64,000 nucleotides of DNA. Source: Cepaea nemoralis. Its lineage: Eukaryota > Mollusca > Gastropoda > Stylommatophora > Helicidae. Below are positions 43,646-54,617 of this stretch, piece by piece. Each line of letters starts with the position of its first letter. The first letter of the stretch is position 1. The notes beneath the pieces are model-generated. The model saw nothing but the letters and a program-made list of their open reading frames with translations. It did no database searches and had not been told where the DNA came from. The position numbers were made by a program, and so were the translations under genes. The stretch spans positions 872,501-936,500 of the forward strand of contig JACEFZ010017425.1 of the NCBI GenBank assembly GCA_014155875.1, written 5' to 3'.

Positions 43646-45198
43646 CTTCTTTGCGTTCATCCAGAGTGTTTTTTCAGATGTGATTGCGGTGTGTCTGGTT
43701 AGGCACCCTTGGATCGAAACCCTTAGGCCAACACATCCGACTTTTAGCGTGCATTTTTGACCAGGTTAGCATTCCTGGGAGACTTACTTTTGTGGTTCTG
43801 TCCACCGCCCAGCTGGTCAAGTTGGAACAGTCGAAGTCTGCACAGTCATCCCTCAAATGAAGGCAGGGACAGTCCATAGCATTTTCCGCCATCCTGGGTG
43901 GCTTCCATAATTGCAGAGCCGACACATAACGCTCTGATGCTGGGCTCATAGTTGCTTTAATACCTCACTTCAGTATATTGGGCATTTTGTTCGCCCCGGG
44001 CCGTTCCCGCACAAACCAGACAGGTCTGCAGACGGTATTCACTCAGCGAGTTTTCGGACATGTGCTTGTCTTTGCGCCCGTCAGAGCTGTTCCAGGCACG
44101 ACAGACATTCGGAAAACTACCTAGTCAGAGCTGTTCCTAGCACGAGAGACATTTCACTCGGACGTAAATGCGTAGTGCCAATTTTTAGTTTGCCACCCTT
44201 AGGACGGCACTTCCGACTTTCGGCGGGCATTTTTTAATGAGGTTAGCCTTCCTCGGGTTTTCGTGGTGTCGCCCACATCTCAGCTGGTCAAGATAGAACG
44301 ATCAACGACATCGTGGTCGGTCCTCAAGGGAAGGCAGGGGCAGACCATGGGCATTCCCTTGCTATCCAAGGAGGCTTCCATAATTGCAGAGCCGGCACAT
44401 ATTGCTCTGAGACTGGGCTCACCAAAGGAGTTACCACGTCCTGCTCATGGCTGCTTTAGTTCCTCACTTCCATATGTTGGGCATCTCGCTTGCCACTGGT
44501 TGCTCAAGGACACCAGGAACGGTCAGATTGCAGGCGACATCCACTCGGTAAGCTTTTGCTGTTGCTTCGGACCACGCAATGGATTCGCTAGCCGTGCGTT
44601 CCATTTCGTGTTATTGAGACGTTTTTCCACTTTTGTCTACACTCTCTATGAGTTAGATACAGACAGTTTTCGTAACCATTTCATTCGACTGGGGCACTTT
44701 TCTGACTTTTGTACTCGCTCACGAGGTAGGCTACATGTGCTGCCGGCTCAGCACCTTACCTCCGTGCAGCAGTGAACGAGAAACGGCCAGGCCCTCACAT
44801 CCGGGAATCCCTCATATCCCCCAGCTGAGAGCCTTCGAACAGGTATCAGACCTGGGCTTGTAGCTTGCTCAGTATCTCACTTCTATTTTCGGAGGGTGGG
44901 TATCAGCCCGGCTCTCAGATCCGAGGGTTTGTGGCTTAGAGCGTTCAGCCTCAACCCTCGACACAGAGCCTTAGAGTATTGTCCGGACCAAATCTTTTGC
45001 CTTCGTGCGCCTGATTTATACTTCTGACTGTTATCCTCACCTCAGTCTACCCGCAGAGCAGCAGGTTGTGTCTCTCTTAGTCTGGCCCCTATCACATAAG
45101 CTGTCCGATATGTAGTTTTCATCCATCGGCAAGCACATGGGGGTCAGAGGGACACACAAGCTCCCCCACCGCGGCAAGGTGGAGACACATCGGGGGAA
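43646..45198 (-). mobile_element. E1: 1.55-kb nonautonomous GAA-tailed retroelement
   Basis: Bounded by CCATTATAGTTT on both sides (43634-43645 and 45199-45210). In antisense it starts with a GC-rich, LINE-5'-UTR-like CACCTTGCCGCGGTGGGGGA, has no long ORF, and ends in a short GAA-type tail preceded by GATGAACGCAAAG. It contains an internal imperfect duplication (about 43700-43990 versus 44190-44560). 5'-truncated copies occur at 29533-29679 and 45988-46130. The tail matches that of the LINE at 6664-8723, its likely partner. It could be a SINE-like element or an internally deleted LINE. Confidence 0.8.
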
Positions 45199-45287
45199 CC
45201 ATTATAGTTTAATTGTTTTAGCAATTTGATTATTTGCTCATGTTTTACACTGTCTAATGCCCTTGCATTTATTTACTATTACTTCGT

Positions 45288-45312
45288 GTATCCCCCCCCC
45301 CCCCCCCCCCCA
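45288..45312. repeat. Poly-C tract
   Basis: About 23 consecutive C, interrupting the LINE sequence that resumes at 45199. Confidence 0.9.
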
Positions 45313-45639
45313 ATTCTTCTTTCATCCATCATCTGCATAATTTCATGTGTCGTTCATTTATTTTTATTTTTTTGCAAATCTATATACAGGAGGTATGATT
45401 TCTTTTGAAGTGATTCAAGCAGCATTTCCCATGTTACTATCTCCATGTTCTGTACAGTAATATTCTCCTTTCCCTAATTTCAAAGCAATGTATTATCCTA
45501 GTGAATTTAAACACAGAAGCCACAATGTGTTGCATGATTTACTGCCTGGCATATTTCACTGCATCTTGTCAGATGCATACTGCGAGTTAATAAGTGAATA
45601 ATAATAATTGTAACAATTGTTACAATTGAATATTGTAGG

Positions 45640-46165
45640 TTTTGTGCTAAAGATTTTAATTACTTGTGACTTCCAAAAAATTCCTAGTGTTATAAAATCT
45701 CCTCTAGCCTTCTATATTCCTATTCTATCTTTATTTGTTCCACCCCCTTTGTCTACAATTCTGTCTCTTGAAGTAAGTTTTCCCCAAAGGAGATGAAGTT
45801 ATAATTTGTTGATTTATTCTCATTATCTGTGTCTTTCCTCTATGCATTTTTAAACCTAGTTGTTGTGACCTGCCATCTTGTGTTCTTTGTTTATCCTGCA
45901 TCTGATTATGTGTGTGATAGAGGAGGGCAGTGTCATCAGCAAAGTCCAGATCATCGAGCTGGTTTGTCAGGGGAGTCCACTGGATTCTTCTTCTTCTTCT
46001 TCTTTGCGTTCATCCGGAGTGATTTTTTCAGATGTGATTGCGGTGTGTCTGGTTAGGCACCCTCGGGTCGAAACCCTCAGGCCAACACATCTGACTTTTA
46101 GCGTGCATTTTTGACCAGGTTAGCAATCCTGGGAGTCCACTGGATTCAATTTCTGGCAGTTCTTC
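45640..46165 (-). mobile_element. LINE L6 RT fragment, antisense, split by an E1 copy
   Basis: The reverse strand reads NQLDDLDFADDTALLYHTHN (catalytic F-A-D-D), QQLGLKMHRGKTQIM and IVDKGGGTNKD followed by KARGDFITLRNFLEV. This is the arrangement of a widespread RTE-like LINE (QLDDLDFADDxALL, IVDxxGGTxxD, RIGKAR). It is interrupted at 45988-46130 by a SINE-like insertion and meets L1 at about 46166. Confidence 0.8.
45988..46130 (-). mobile_element. E1-type SINE-like insertion with GAA tail
   Basis: The 143-bp insertion lies between perfect 17-bp repeats GGGAGTCCACTGGATTC (45971-45987 and 46131-46147). On the + strand it starts with TTC repeats, then TTTGCGTTCATCCGGAG. In antisense it carries a B-box-like GGGTTTCGACCCG. 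It is nearly identical to the 3' 140 bp of E1. Confidence 0.92.
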
Positions 46166-46282
46166 TTGTCTTCATCATGTGCCGTGCCGATAAGCATGGG
46201 CGGTCATGTCTCACTCGATCATCAGTCGTGGATCAGCTCAGTATTCTTGTCTAGACCATGTCATGTGACCAAGCCATCCAGG

Positions 46283-46425
46283 TCCATTGGAGTCTGGATA
46301 AGTAGAAGTCACAGGGGCAGAAGGAATTTGTTCTACTTATCAGAAATTCTACTTATCCAGATTGCACACGTTTACACTAATTTACACTAATACCATGCAG
46401 TAGCATTAAGTAAAATGATTGTCCT
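46283..46425. repeat. Short hairpin-containing insert in L1
   Basis: GTCTGGATAAGTAGAA is followed about 40 bases later by its complement TTCTACTTATCCAGA. This stem of about 15 bp is the only structure seen. It may be a remnant of a small DNA transposon. It replaces part of the L1 C-terminus. Confidence 0.45.
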
Positions 46426-46692
46426 CAGAAACCACATTTCCATAGCCATCAGATGTTTTTGAGCATGTTTGCTCATTGACCACACTTCATATCCATACAA
46501 AAACACAGGTTCTATGTAACACCTCAACATTCTTTTTCTCGTTGCAAATGACATCTTTTTATTCGTTAGTATGTTTTCCATCTTGCAAAAGGCTACCTTC
46601 GCCATGGCCACTCTTGTTCTAATCTCTTCACGGCATCTCCCATCAGACGTTATGACTGTTCCGAGATATTTGTACCGATTCATTTGTTTAAG
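46387..46692 (-). pseudogene. LINE L1 RT C-terminal segment
   Basis: Antisense MNRYKYLGTVITSDGRCREE, then TRKRMLRCYIEPVFLYGYEV with a WSMSKHAQKHLMAMEMWFLR end. The family reads CETWTMSSQAEKxLMAxEMW here. A SINE at 46693 separates it from the preceding RT segment. Confidence 0.8.
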
Positions 46693-46941
46693 GCCGGTCT
46701 CACTGGTCTAGAGGTTACACGACTTTCTCCGTAATCTTGTATACTCTTATGGGTAACGTGCCATTGCGTGAGAATCGGTAGTGGTTCTCTCCACGTCAGT
46801 AACTTAAGGGGTATGTGAGCCAGTCGTTCAGAAAGCAATGGCAAACTACTGAGCTTAATCTTGCCAAGAAATCAACAAGCAGCTGAAAGATGCTGATGTT
46901 GACAGCGATGTCCTGTAAATGATATGCGAACAAACAAAAAC
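46693..46941. mobile_element. SINE inserted in L1
   Basis: A 249-bp insertion flanked by perfect CATTTGTTTAAG (46681-46692 and 46942-46953). The start GCCGGTCTCACTGGTCTAGA then GGTTACACGAC is tRNA-like (A-box-like TGGTCTAGAGG). The 3' part is unrelated to the other SINEs in the window. Confidence 0.85.
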
Positions 46942-47475
46942 CATTTGTTTAAGAATATTCCCATTTACTTGTATATTACATTATGGTGTTTCCTTCTTCC
47001 TAGTAACAACCATAAAATGTGTCTTCTTACAATTTAATTCTAATCCTAGTTGTTCACTGTGTGCAACAACCGCATTTACTAAATGTTGCAGATCCTGCTC
47101 ATTGTCTGCAATCAATACTGTAACAACCACATATCTAATGTTATTGATGTTTCTTCCTCCGATGATGATTTCATTCATTTCTGAAAATATTTTCACTGTA
47201 CAAGGAAAAAAGATCTGGAGACATTACACATCCCTGTCTCACAACTCTCTTAATAGGCTGATATTGACCTACTTCATTATCAATTCTTATGGCAGCTTGT
47301 TGTTTCCAATATATGTCTTTTACAAGTTTGAGGTCTTTCTCATAAATTTGTAGATCTGCAAGCATCTCTATCATGTTGACATGTCTTACTTTATCGAAAG
47401 CCTTTGTGTAGTCAATAAAGCAAAGTTGTAGATCCTTGTTTACTTCTATAGAACGTTTAATTAATGTTCTCAGCA
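46942..47475 (-). pseudogene. LINE L1 RT segment, left of X
   Basis: Antisense MLRTLIKRSIEVNKDLQLCF, IDYTKAFDKVRHVNMIEMLA (RT motif A), KRVVRQGCVMSPDLFSLYSE, then NIRYVVVTVLIADNEQDLQH. In the last of these the catalytic Y-A-D-D has decayed to LIADN. LGLELNCKKTHFMVV follows. The segment is cut at its upstream side by X at 47482. Confidence 0.85.
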
Positions 47476-47481
47476 TATACA
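47476..47481. repeat. Target-site duplication of X, left copy
   Basis: TATACA immediately before the AGTAGTG terminus of X. The right copy is at 58763-58768. Confidence 0.85.
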
Positions 47482-48906
47482 AGTAGTGTAGAACGAGGAA
47501 AGGATGACCGTTTTTGCGGCGCACATTGCTTTTGCGCCGCAAAGGACGATAACTCCGGTTTTTTTTTTAAAGTAGGCGTGGTCAGAGTTGTTGGGAGGTG
47601 ACTCATCAGAGTAGGTGTGGTCTAGTGACGGTAGGTATGTGTACAACATAAAAAATACAACATTCAAAATAACAAACGAGTCAAGTAAGATATATGTTTT
47701 TATTAAACCATGTATAGACAAAGTTATAAATTGTTTTTTTCCTTGGCGGGGAGGTGTGGGAAAGTCTGGAAGGTAGTACTGGGAACTTATACATCGACGA
47801 AGTGTGGGAAAATCTCGTACGGGTGTGACGGGGGTCGGTTCATAACAGACGTGGAGGGGTGCATATGGAAAAGTCATTAAAAAACGGGGGTGAGTAGTAT
47901 TTTAAAGTATTTTGAACTGTTAGCGCATTGGTGGTGTATATTAGTACGAATAAAAGGAATAGGTGCGGTGGGGATAGTAGTGGGTATGGGTTAGTGAAAT
48001 TAGTTTATAAGGGGTGGTTATTAGTGCTTTGTAGATGTTCATAGTAGCTTATTCACTAACATCACACGTGTTACAAATGAATCCTTGAAAGCTAAAGATC
48101 GTTGATTGCAATGGATATGGTGTAGTGTCATTCGGTGGTAAGGGGTGGGTACCAGGTATTAGTGGTCAAGTAGTTGTCAAGCAGTGGTCAAGTGAGGACA
48201 TTTTAGGGGAAAGTGGTTGTAATGATATGGTGACGATTAAAGAGTGGTAAATTAGTGGTCAAGCAATGGTCAAGTGGTGTTCAAGTGAAGAAATTTTAGG
48301 GAAAAGTGGTTGTAATGATATGGTGATGATTAAAGGGTGATAAATTAGTGGTCAAGTGAGGAAATTTTATGGGAAAGTGGTTGTAATGATATGGTGATGA
48401 TTAAAGGGTGGTAAATTAGTGGTCAGGCAGTGGTCAAGCGGTAGTCAAGTGAGGAAATTTTAGGGAAAAGTAGTTGTAATGATATGGTGATGATTAAAGG
48501 ATGGTAAATTACTGGTTAAGCAGTGGTCAAGTGGTGAAAATTTTACGGGAAAGTGGTTGTAATGATATAGTGATGATTAAAGGGTGGTAAATTAGTGGTC
48601 AAGCAGTGGTCAAGTGGTGGTCAAATGAGGAAATTTTTAGGGGAAAGTGGTTGTAATGATATGGGGATGATTAAAGAGTGGTAAATTAATGGTCAAGCAA
48701 TGGTCAAGTAGCGGTTAAGTGGTTTAGTGACCACTTAAATTGTAAGGGAAAGTACGTGTAGTGAACCTGTGTTTGTTTAAGTGATCGATGACGTGGTTAA
48801 GTAGCGGTCAACAAGTGGTCGATTGAACACTTAAAAGGTAGAGAAAAGTACGTATATTGAAACGGTGATGATAAAATGGTCGTCGACGTGGTCAAGTAGT
48901 GCTCAT
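47482..48906 (+). repeat. X left terminal repeat (copy X1), truncated
   Basis: It matches X2 (51967 on) and the complement of X3 (58762 down) with a few percent of differences and its own indels. It stops at AGTAGTGCTCA, where X2 continues with ACCAGTGG. At that point unrelated LINE DNA begins (48907). Minisatellite units lie at about 48150-48730. Confidence 0.85.
48150..48730. repeat. Minisatellite in X1, units 71-94 bp
   Basis: About six units are marked by GGTTGTAATGATATGGTGAT, with starts near 48215, 48308, 48379, 48472, 48555 and 48649. The spacing varies because each unit holds a variable number of 10-11-bp AGTGGTCAAGC subrepeats. Equivalent arrays with different unit numbers lie at 52640-53020 and 57590-58080. 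Confidence 0.88.
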
Positions 48907-49204
48907 CCTCCTTCCCTCCGCTAGCCTACGGGACACCCTTGGGCAAGGTGGAGTACCCGTTTAGTTTCCCCCCCCCCCCCCTCTGATCAGGGTTACGTGA
49001 AGCCATATGTGCAGGTGGTGGATGAAGTTGAAGAGCAGCCAACATATAGTTGTAGGTTATGTTCACCAAATTCATGACGCTAGGCAGGGAATTTCTTTTT
49101 TTGGGGGGGGGGGGGAGACAATGGCCACGGTCATCAATAAGTATGGTCACTGCTAGGAAGGAAAGCAATCGCAAACTACCTTCTGTACAGATGCCAAGAA
49201 TATC

Positions 49205-49452
49205 ATGTACTACAATCTCATCGATAATAAGAGAAACGATGTAAATGGGAGATCCATAGGAGCAGCCTCGTCCGGTAGGGGTAGTCATGTGCACCAGGTT
49301 ACTCCAGACCATCAGCTGGCGACTGAGTGCAAAAGAGTATCAACATTGAAAGTGGGAACATGGAATGTAAGAACCATGAGTGGGGATGGAAAATTTGATA
49401 ACATTAAGAATGAAATGAAAAGAATAAATATTAACCTATTAGGTATATGTGA
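49205..49452 (+). pseudogene. LINE L1 endonuclease N-terminus (duplicate copy)
   Basis: Forward KRVSTLKVGTWNVRTMSGDG followed by KFDNIKNEMKRININLLGIC, the start of an APE-type LINE endonuclease. The L2 insertion at 49453 interrupts it, and it resumes at 51448 as CETRWTGMGI-type text. It is the inverted duplicate of 61290-61537. Confidence 0.85.
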
Positions 49453-51447
49453 TTGATTGATTGACTGATTTAAGAACCGACATCACAGCATTTGGGGCAT
49501 TCCCATAAGCGCTCCGCCCCCATCCTCAGAAGCCAGCGAAGAGTTCCAACCCCAATAGTACCAGCAGCAATCTGATTATATGTGCGTCTCACCTTTCCCC
49601 TAATCGTCAAGCATCGGCCAGATCCCCTCGTCACTCCACGCTGTCGCATTCTTGCCAGACCATGATGATCCATTTGCTCCTCCGTGGTGTACACGTGCTC
49701 CCACAAGGCCGCAACCATGTATGCCTTATCATGCATCAATACTCCACCAAGTTTTGCAGAGCCAGCCAATCTGTCTGCCTGTTCATTCCCCAGCACGCGA
49801 GTATGCCCCGGAGAAAAGATCCAGACGATGCTTGCCACCCGTGACTTCCGAAGCGCAGCAAGCCACTCGGCACGAAGCTTGCCTGTCCCCATCCTATTCA
49901 GCATGCTTTCTGAGTCAGTTATAATCACGATGTGTGTGTGTGTGTATCGTATTCTCAATCCAGCGTCAAGCTGCACTGACTGCCTCAGCCTCCGTTCTTA
50001 AGCTAGATGTTGTGGTATCATATGCCAAGCTCTCCTGCACCAAACGTCGCCCATTAGCTTTTGCCAAGAAACCCCAGGATCTTCTACTACCTCTCAACAC
50101 CGAATCATCTGTGTAGATAATCACATCACCCGGGCGAGCATTATCCTGAATTAGTTGCTGGATTTCCACTTCTGTGGCCACTCCCTGCTCAATGTGATTA
50201 TAACTGTGCACAAGTCTGACTGCTCCGCTGGCACTCTGACCCACTCCTCTCCTCACCTAATGTTCTCCAAGAGGCACACCTGTCTGATCGTATCCTCCGA
50301 CTGAGCCATCCATGATTTCCCTCTTATCAGTCGCTGGCCCTTAACTGCGTCCAGCGCCTCATGCAACGGGTGATCTGTGTCAGCAGCTACTCTGAGGTAT
50401 GCCTTCGCCTGCATCACCTTGAGCCTACCAGCAACAGTCGGCAAACCAAGGATGTACCGCATACACACCACTGGGGTGTCTCTGGTGCATCCCAGAATGA
50501 CCCGCATAGCCTCGTTCTGTATGCGCTCCAGTCTCACTAGCTGACTCTTTGAGACAGTGAGAAGTCCTAGTCCATAATCAATCGCTGAGAGGTTCAAGTG
50601 CTGGTATAGTCTGAAAAGCATTCTCTGCTCTATGTCCATTGTAGCCATAGTTTTAAGTGCGTTGAGGCCCGTTTTGAGATCTTGTCACAACCATCTCCAC
50701 ATGATCCTTGAAGGCCAGGCTCCTGTCAAATGTGATTCCCAGATACTTCAGTTTGTTCTCTCTGTTGACGCTTCCACCATCTATCGTGAGGCTTGGATCA
50801 TCAGCTCTCACAATCCTGTTGTCCAGAGAGCACCACAAAACAGCTGCCTTTTCCGGGTGGATGGCAGCACCCATATCAGTGCACCAGTCAATCACTTTGC
50901 CTACTGTCGCCTATTTCTCCCCTGCCTATATGCAAGAATATCATCTGCAAATGTTAGTATCCTTCCAACCGCTGGTGCTTCTAAGTTTGCAATTTTGCTC
51001 GTATACATGTTAAAGAGCACCAGGAGAGATTGCAGATCCTTGTGGCAGTCCCTGGGTTAAAATATGTGTCTCTGAGGTCCATGCACCCAGACGTAGAGCA
51101 ATCCGACGAGAATGTAGGACGGCTGCTATCCAGTTCACCAACCAGGGATTGACCCCCTTCTCCATCAGTACGGTCATCAAAATATCATATCGAACTCTAT
51201 TGTACGCATCCTTGAGATCAAGCGCCGCCACCATAGTTTCTTGTCTACTCTGGAACCCCTCATAAACGTCAAAGGCAAAAGTGGCTGTATTTGACTAGGT
51301 ATCTTTTCCTGGCCTGTAGCTCCCCAGGCCTCTTGGAAGAAGCTTCCCCCTTTCCAAAACCTCTTGCAGCTTGACAGCGACTCTCTTCTCTAAAACCTTC
51401 CCAAATGTATTTTGAAGGGTGATGATCCTGAAGCTGCTAAGCTTTGA
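49453..51447 (-). mobile_element. LINE L2, antisense (duplicate copy)
   Basis: Flanked by AGGTATATGTGA (49441-49452 and 51448-51459). The 3' tail is GATT repeats at the left. In antisense it reads RT (VAALDLKDAYNRVRYDILMT, THILTQGLPQGSAISPG) and the post-RT region (LVRLERIQNEAMRVILGCTR). RNase H follows (VIIYTDDSVLRGSRRSWGFL, HIVIITDSESMLNRM, VWIFSPGHTRVLGNEQADRL) and then the C-terminus GTLRWLLRMGAERLWECPKC. Frameshifts break the RT and RNase H domains. In RNase H the first block is TDDS instead of TDGS. Confidence 0.9.
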
Positions 51448-51966
51448 AGGTATATGTGAGACCAGATGAACAGGAATGGGCATTATAACATCTGAGGATT
51501 ATAGAATAATCTATTCTGTTAGATAGAAAATAACAGTGAGGAGTACAATTATAATGGATACAGAGAGATCAAAAATGATCAAAGGATATTGGACTGTATC
51601 AGACAGTGTTACTGGTGAAGTAACAGTAAAAGTAGAAGACTTTTTTCATGTCAACATCATACAAGTACAGGTAGGGTACAGATAACATCACAACAGAAAT
51701 GATCAATGCCCTAGAAGAATATGGAATAGACCAAGTCATCAGACTGCTGAGTGCAATATATAATACTGGAGATATACCTCCTGAATTATGTAATTCTATA
51801 TTTATTGCAATCCCAAAGAAATCAGGAGCCTTGGAATGTGATCAACATCGAACAATTAGTGTAATGAGCTACATCACAAAGATGTTGATGAGAATTATCA
51901 TGCACAGCTAGGAAGAAAATACAACCCGAAATAGGAGAACAATGAGTACAGTAATTCCTGTGTATA
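51448..51966 (+). pseudogene. LINE L1 endonuclease-to-RT segment (duplicate copy)
   Basis: Forward text resumes the endonuclease (ETRWTGMGIITSEDYRIIYS) and after a deletion reaches the RT start at 51699-51911 (MINALEEYGIDQVIRLLSAI, IPKKSGALECDQHRTISVMS, KMLMRIIMHS). It ends at the X terminus at 51967. It is the inverted duplicate of 58763-59280. Confidence 0.85.
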
Positions 51967-54617
51967 AGTAGTGTAGAACGAGGAAAGGATGACCGTTTTT
52001 TGCGGCGCACATCGCTTTTGCGCCGCACAGGGCGATAACTCCGGGTGTTTTGAAAAAGTAGGCGTGGTCAGAGGTGTTGGGAGGTGACTCATCAGAGTAG
52101 GTGTGGTCTAGTGACGGTAGGTATATGTACAACATAAAAAATACAACATTCAAAATAACAAACGAGTCAAGTAAGGTATATGTTTTTATTAAACCATGTA
52201 TAGACAAAGTTATAAATTGTTTTTTTTTTTCTTGGCGGGGAGGTGTGGGAAAGTCTGGAAGCTAGTACCGGTAACTTATACATCGACGAAGTGTGGGAAA
52301 ATCTCGGACGGGGGTCGGTTCATAACAGACGTAGAGGGGTGCATATGGAAAAGTCATTAAGTAACGGGTTGTAAAACGGGGGTGAGTGGTATGTTAAAGT
52401 ATTTTGAACTGTTAGCGCATTGGTGGTGTATATTAGTACGAATAAAAGGAATAGGTGCGGTGGGGATAGTAGTGGGTATGGGTTAGTGAAATTAGTTTAT
52501 AAGGGGTGGTTATTAGTGCTTTGTAGATGTTCATAGTAGCTTATTCACTAACATCACACATGTTACAAATGAATCCTTGAAAGCTAAAGATCGTTGATTG
52601 CAATGGATATGGGGTAGTGTCATTCGGTGGTAAGGGGTGGGTACCAGGTATTAGTGGTCAAGCAGTGGTCAAGTGAGGACATTTTAGGGGAAAGTGGTTG
52701 TAATTATATGGTGATGTTTAAAGAGTGGTAAATTAGTGGTCAAGTGGTGTTCAAGTGAGGAAATTTTAGGGAAAAGTGGTTGTAATGATATGGTGATGAT
52801 TAAAGGGTGATAAATTAGTGGTCAAGTAGTGGTCAAGTGAGAAAATTTTATGGGAAAAGTAGTTGTAATGATATGGTGATGATTAAAGGATGGTAAATTA
52901 GTGGTCAACCAGTGGTCAAATGAGGAAATTTTTAGGGGAAAGTGGTTGTAATGATATGGGGATGATTAAATAGTGGTAAATTAATGGTCAAGCAATGGTC
53001 AAGTAGTTCCCAAGTAGCGGTCAAGTAGTGGTTAAGTGGTCGAGTGACCACTTAAATTGTAAGGGAAAGTACGTGTAGTGAACCTGTGTTTGTTAAAGTG
53101 ATCGATGACGTGGTTAAGTAGCGGTCAACCAGTGGTCGAGTAAACACTTAAAAGGTAGAGAAAAGTATGTATATTGAAACGGTGATGGTAAAATGGTCGA
53201 CAACGTGGTCAAGCAGTGGCCAAGTAGTGCTCAACCAGTGGTCAAGCGCTCAAGTGAGAAAATTGTAGGGTATGGTACGTGTAGTGAAACAGAGATGGAT
53301 TTATTAAGTAGTGACGTTGTCAAGTAATGATCAAGTAGTGGGCAAGTACTGGTTAAATGGTCGTGTGACCACTTAAATTGTAAGGGAAAGTATGTGTAGT
53401 GAACCTGTGTTGGTTAAAGTGATCGATGATGTGCTCAAGTAGTGGCCAAGTAGTGGTAAATGGTCGAGTGACTACTTAAATTGTCGGTGAAAGTAGGTAT
53501 AGTGACATGGTGATGATCAAGAGTTGGTCAAGTGGTGTTCAAGTACTGGTCAAGTAGTGGTCAAGGGGTGGTCAAGCGACCCCTTAAGTTGTAGGGGAAG
53601 TTACTGTAGTGACAGTAGGGGTTAAAGTGATCGATGACATGATCAAGACGTTATGCCGGCTGCTAAGTTCAGAAAGTAGTGTCCTTAGTATTGGTAATTT
53701 CTCTGACAGGAGCGTCTCGAGCACTGATTTTGTATTGATCAATAGCACCTAGTGGTACAGTCGACACACATGGACAATAGTTACATCCGGTCAAAGATGG
53801 CGTCGCACCCTATCACACATGGGTAATTGCTACAACCAAACTACGTCTCATTCACTAAAACTGGTCAAATATGGCGTTACATCCGGTCACATGGGTAATG
53901 GGACATCTGAGACACGTGGTTAAGAGGGAAACTATAGAAAAAGGGTGTCCTATCGGTTGTCGAGTAAGGGAACCTAACTTATGATGATCACTGTGTATAG
54001 GAGTGAATACACTGCATCATCAACACTGCATCCGAAGGGTAAAATGGTCACCCCCTTCTCTCTCTCTCTTTTTCTATAACCGTATAGTTCTAGTGTTATC
54101 CGGTTACACCAAAGGACACCCGGGCATCAACACAACAAACTGCCCCGATTCAACCTTAGGCAATGCACGTAACATGACAGGTCACATGTCCGCCGTCATA
54201 ACCAGCGACGTTATCACGTATCAAATTAGACATCCACACTTTCATTTCCTTTCTATGTGGCCATAGTGTCTTAACATCTTTCTCCAGAAAGCCATTTCCA
54301 AGACCAATATATTTTTTTTTCAGTGTACCTGCTCAGTGCCACACTTCACAACCAGACAAAAGTACACCTTCTATGTACCACTTCAACCATCAAATAAGAA
54401 AATATGTTAGACAAAATATTAAAATTATTGGTCAAATACAGAAATATCTCGTCCAAACTTATAAAAAGTACAATACCTATTGGGAAAAATATCAATCAAG
54501 TAGGAAAGTTTGTTAGTCAGACAGAAAAAAATATTGACCACGTAACGATATATCTTGTCCACACTTATGAAAAGTAGGGAAATTTGTTTAGTCAAATGAG
54601 AAAAAAAAAAGATTGAC
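51967..54617 (+). repeat. X terminal repeat copy X2 (in left arm)
   Basis: It starts AGTAGTGTAGAACGAGG, has the same layout as X3 in mirror image, and shares with X3 several changes not in X1 (for example ACATCGCTTT and GAGGTGTTGG). Its minisatellite at 52640-53020 has about four units. From 53640 to 54330 it is almost identical to X3. Confidence 0.88.

Larger units (their letters stand above)
48907..54617. repeat. Left arm of large inverted duplication
   Basis: The 5711-bp segment is the reverse complement of 56003-61839. It includes L1 5' DNA with the L2 insertion (48907-51966) and X terminal DNA (51967-54617). Arms differ by scattered substitutions and indels, for example in minisatellite number and a missing TACGGGTGTGAC-type block in X2. 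Shared boundaries CCTCCTTCCCTCCGC (outer) and GATTGAC (inner) are sharp. Confidence 0.9.
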
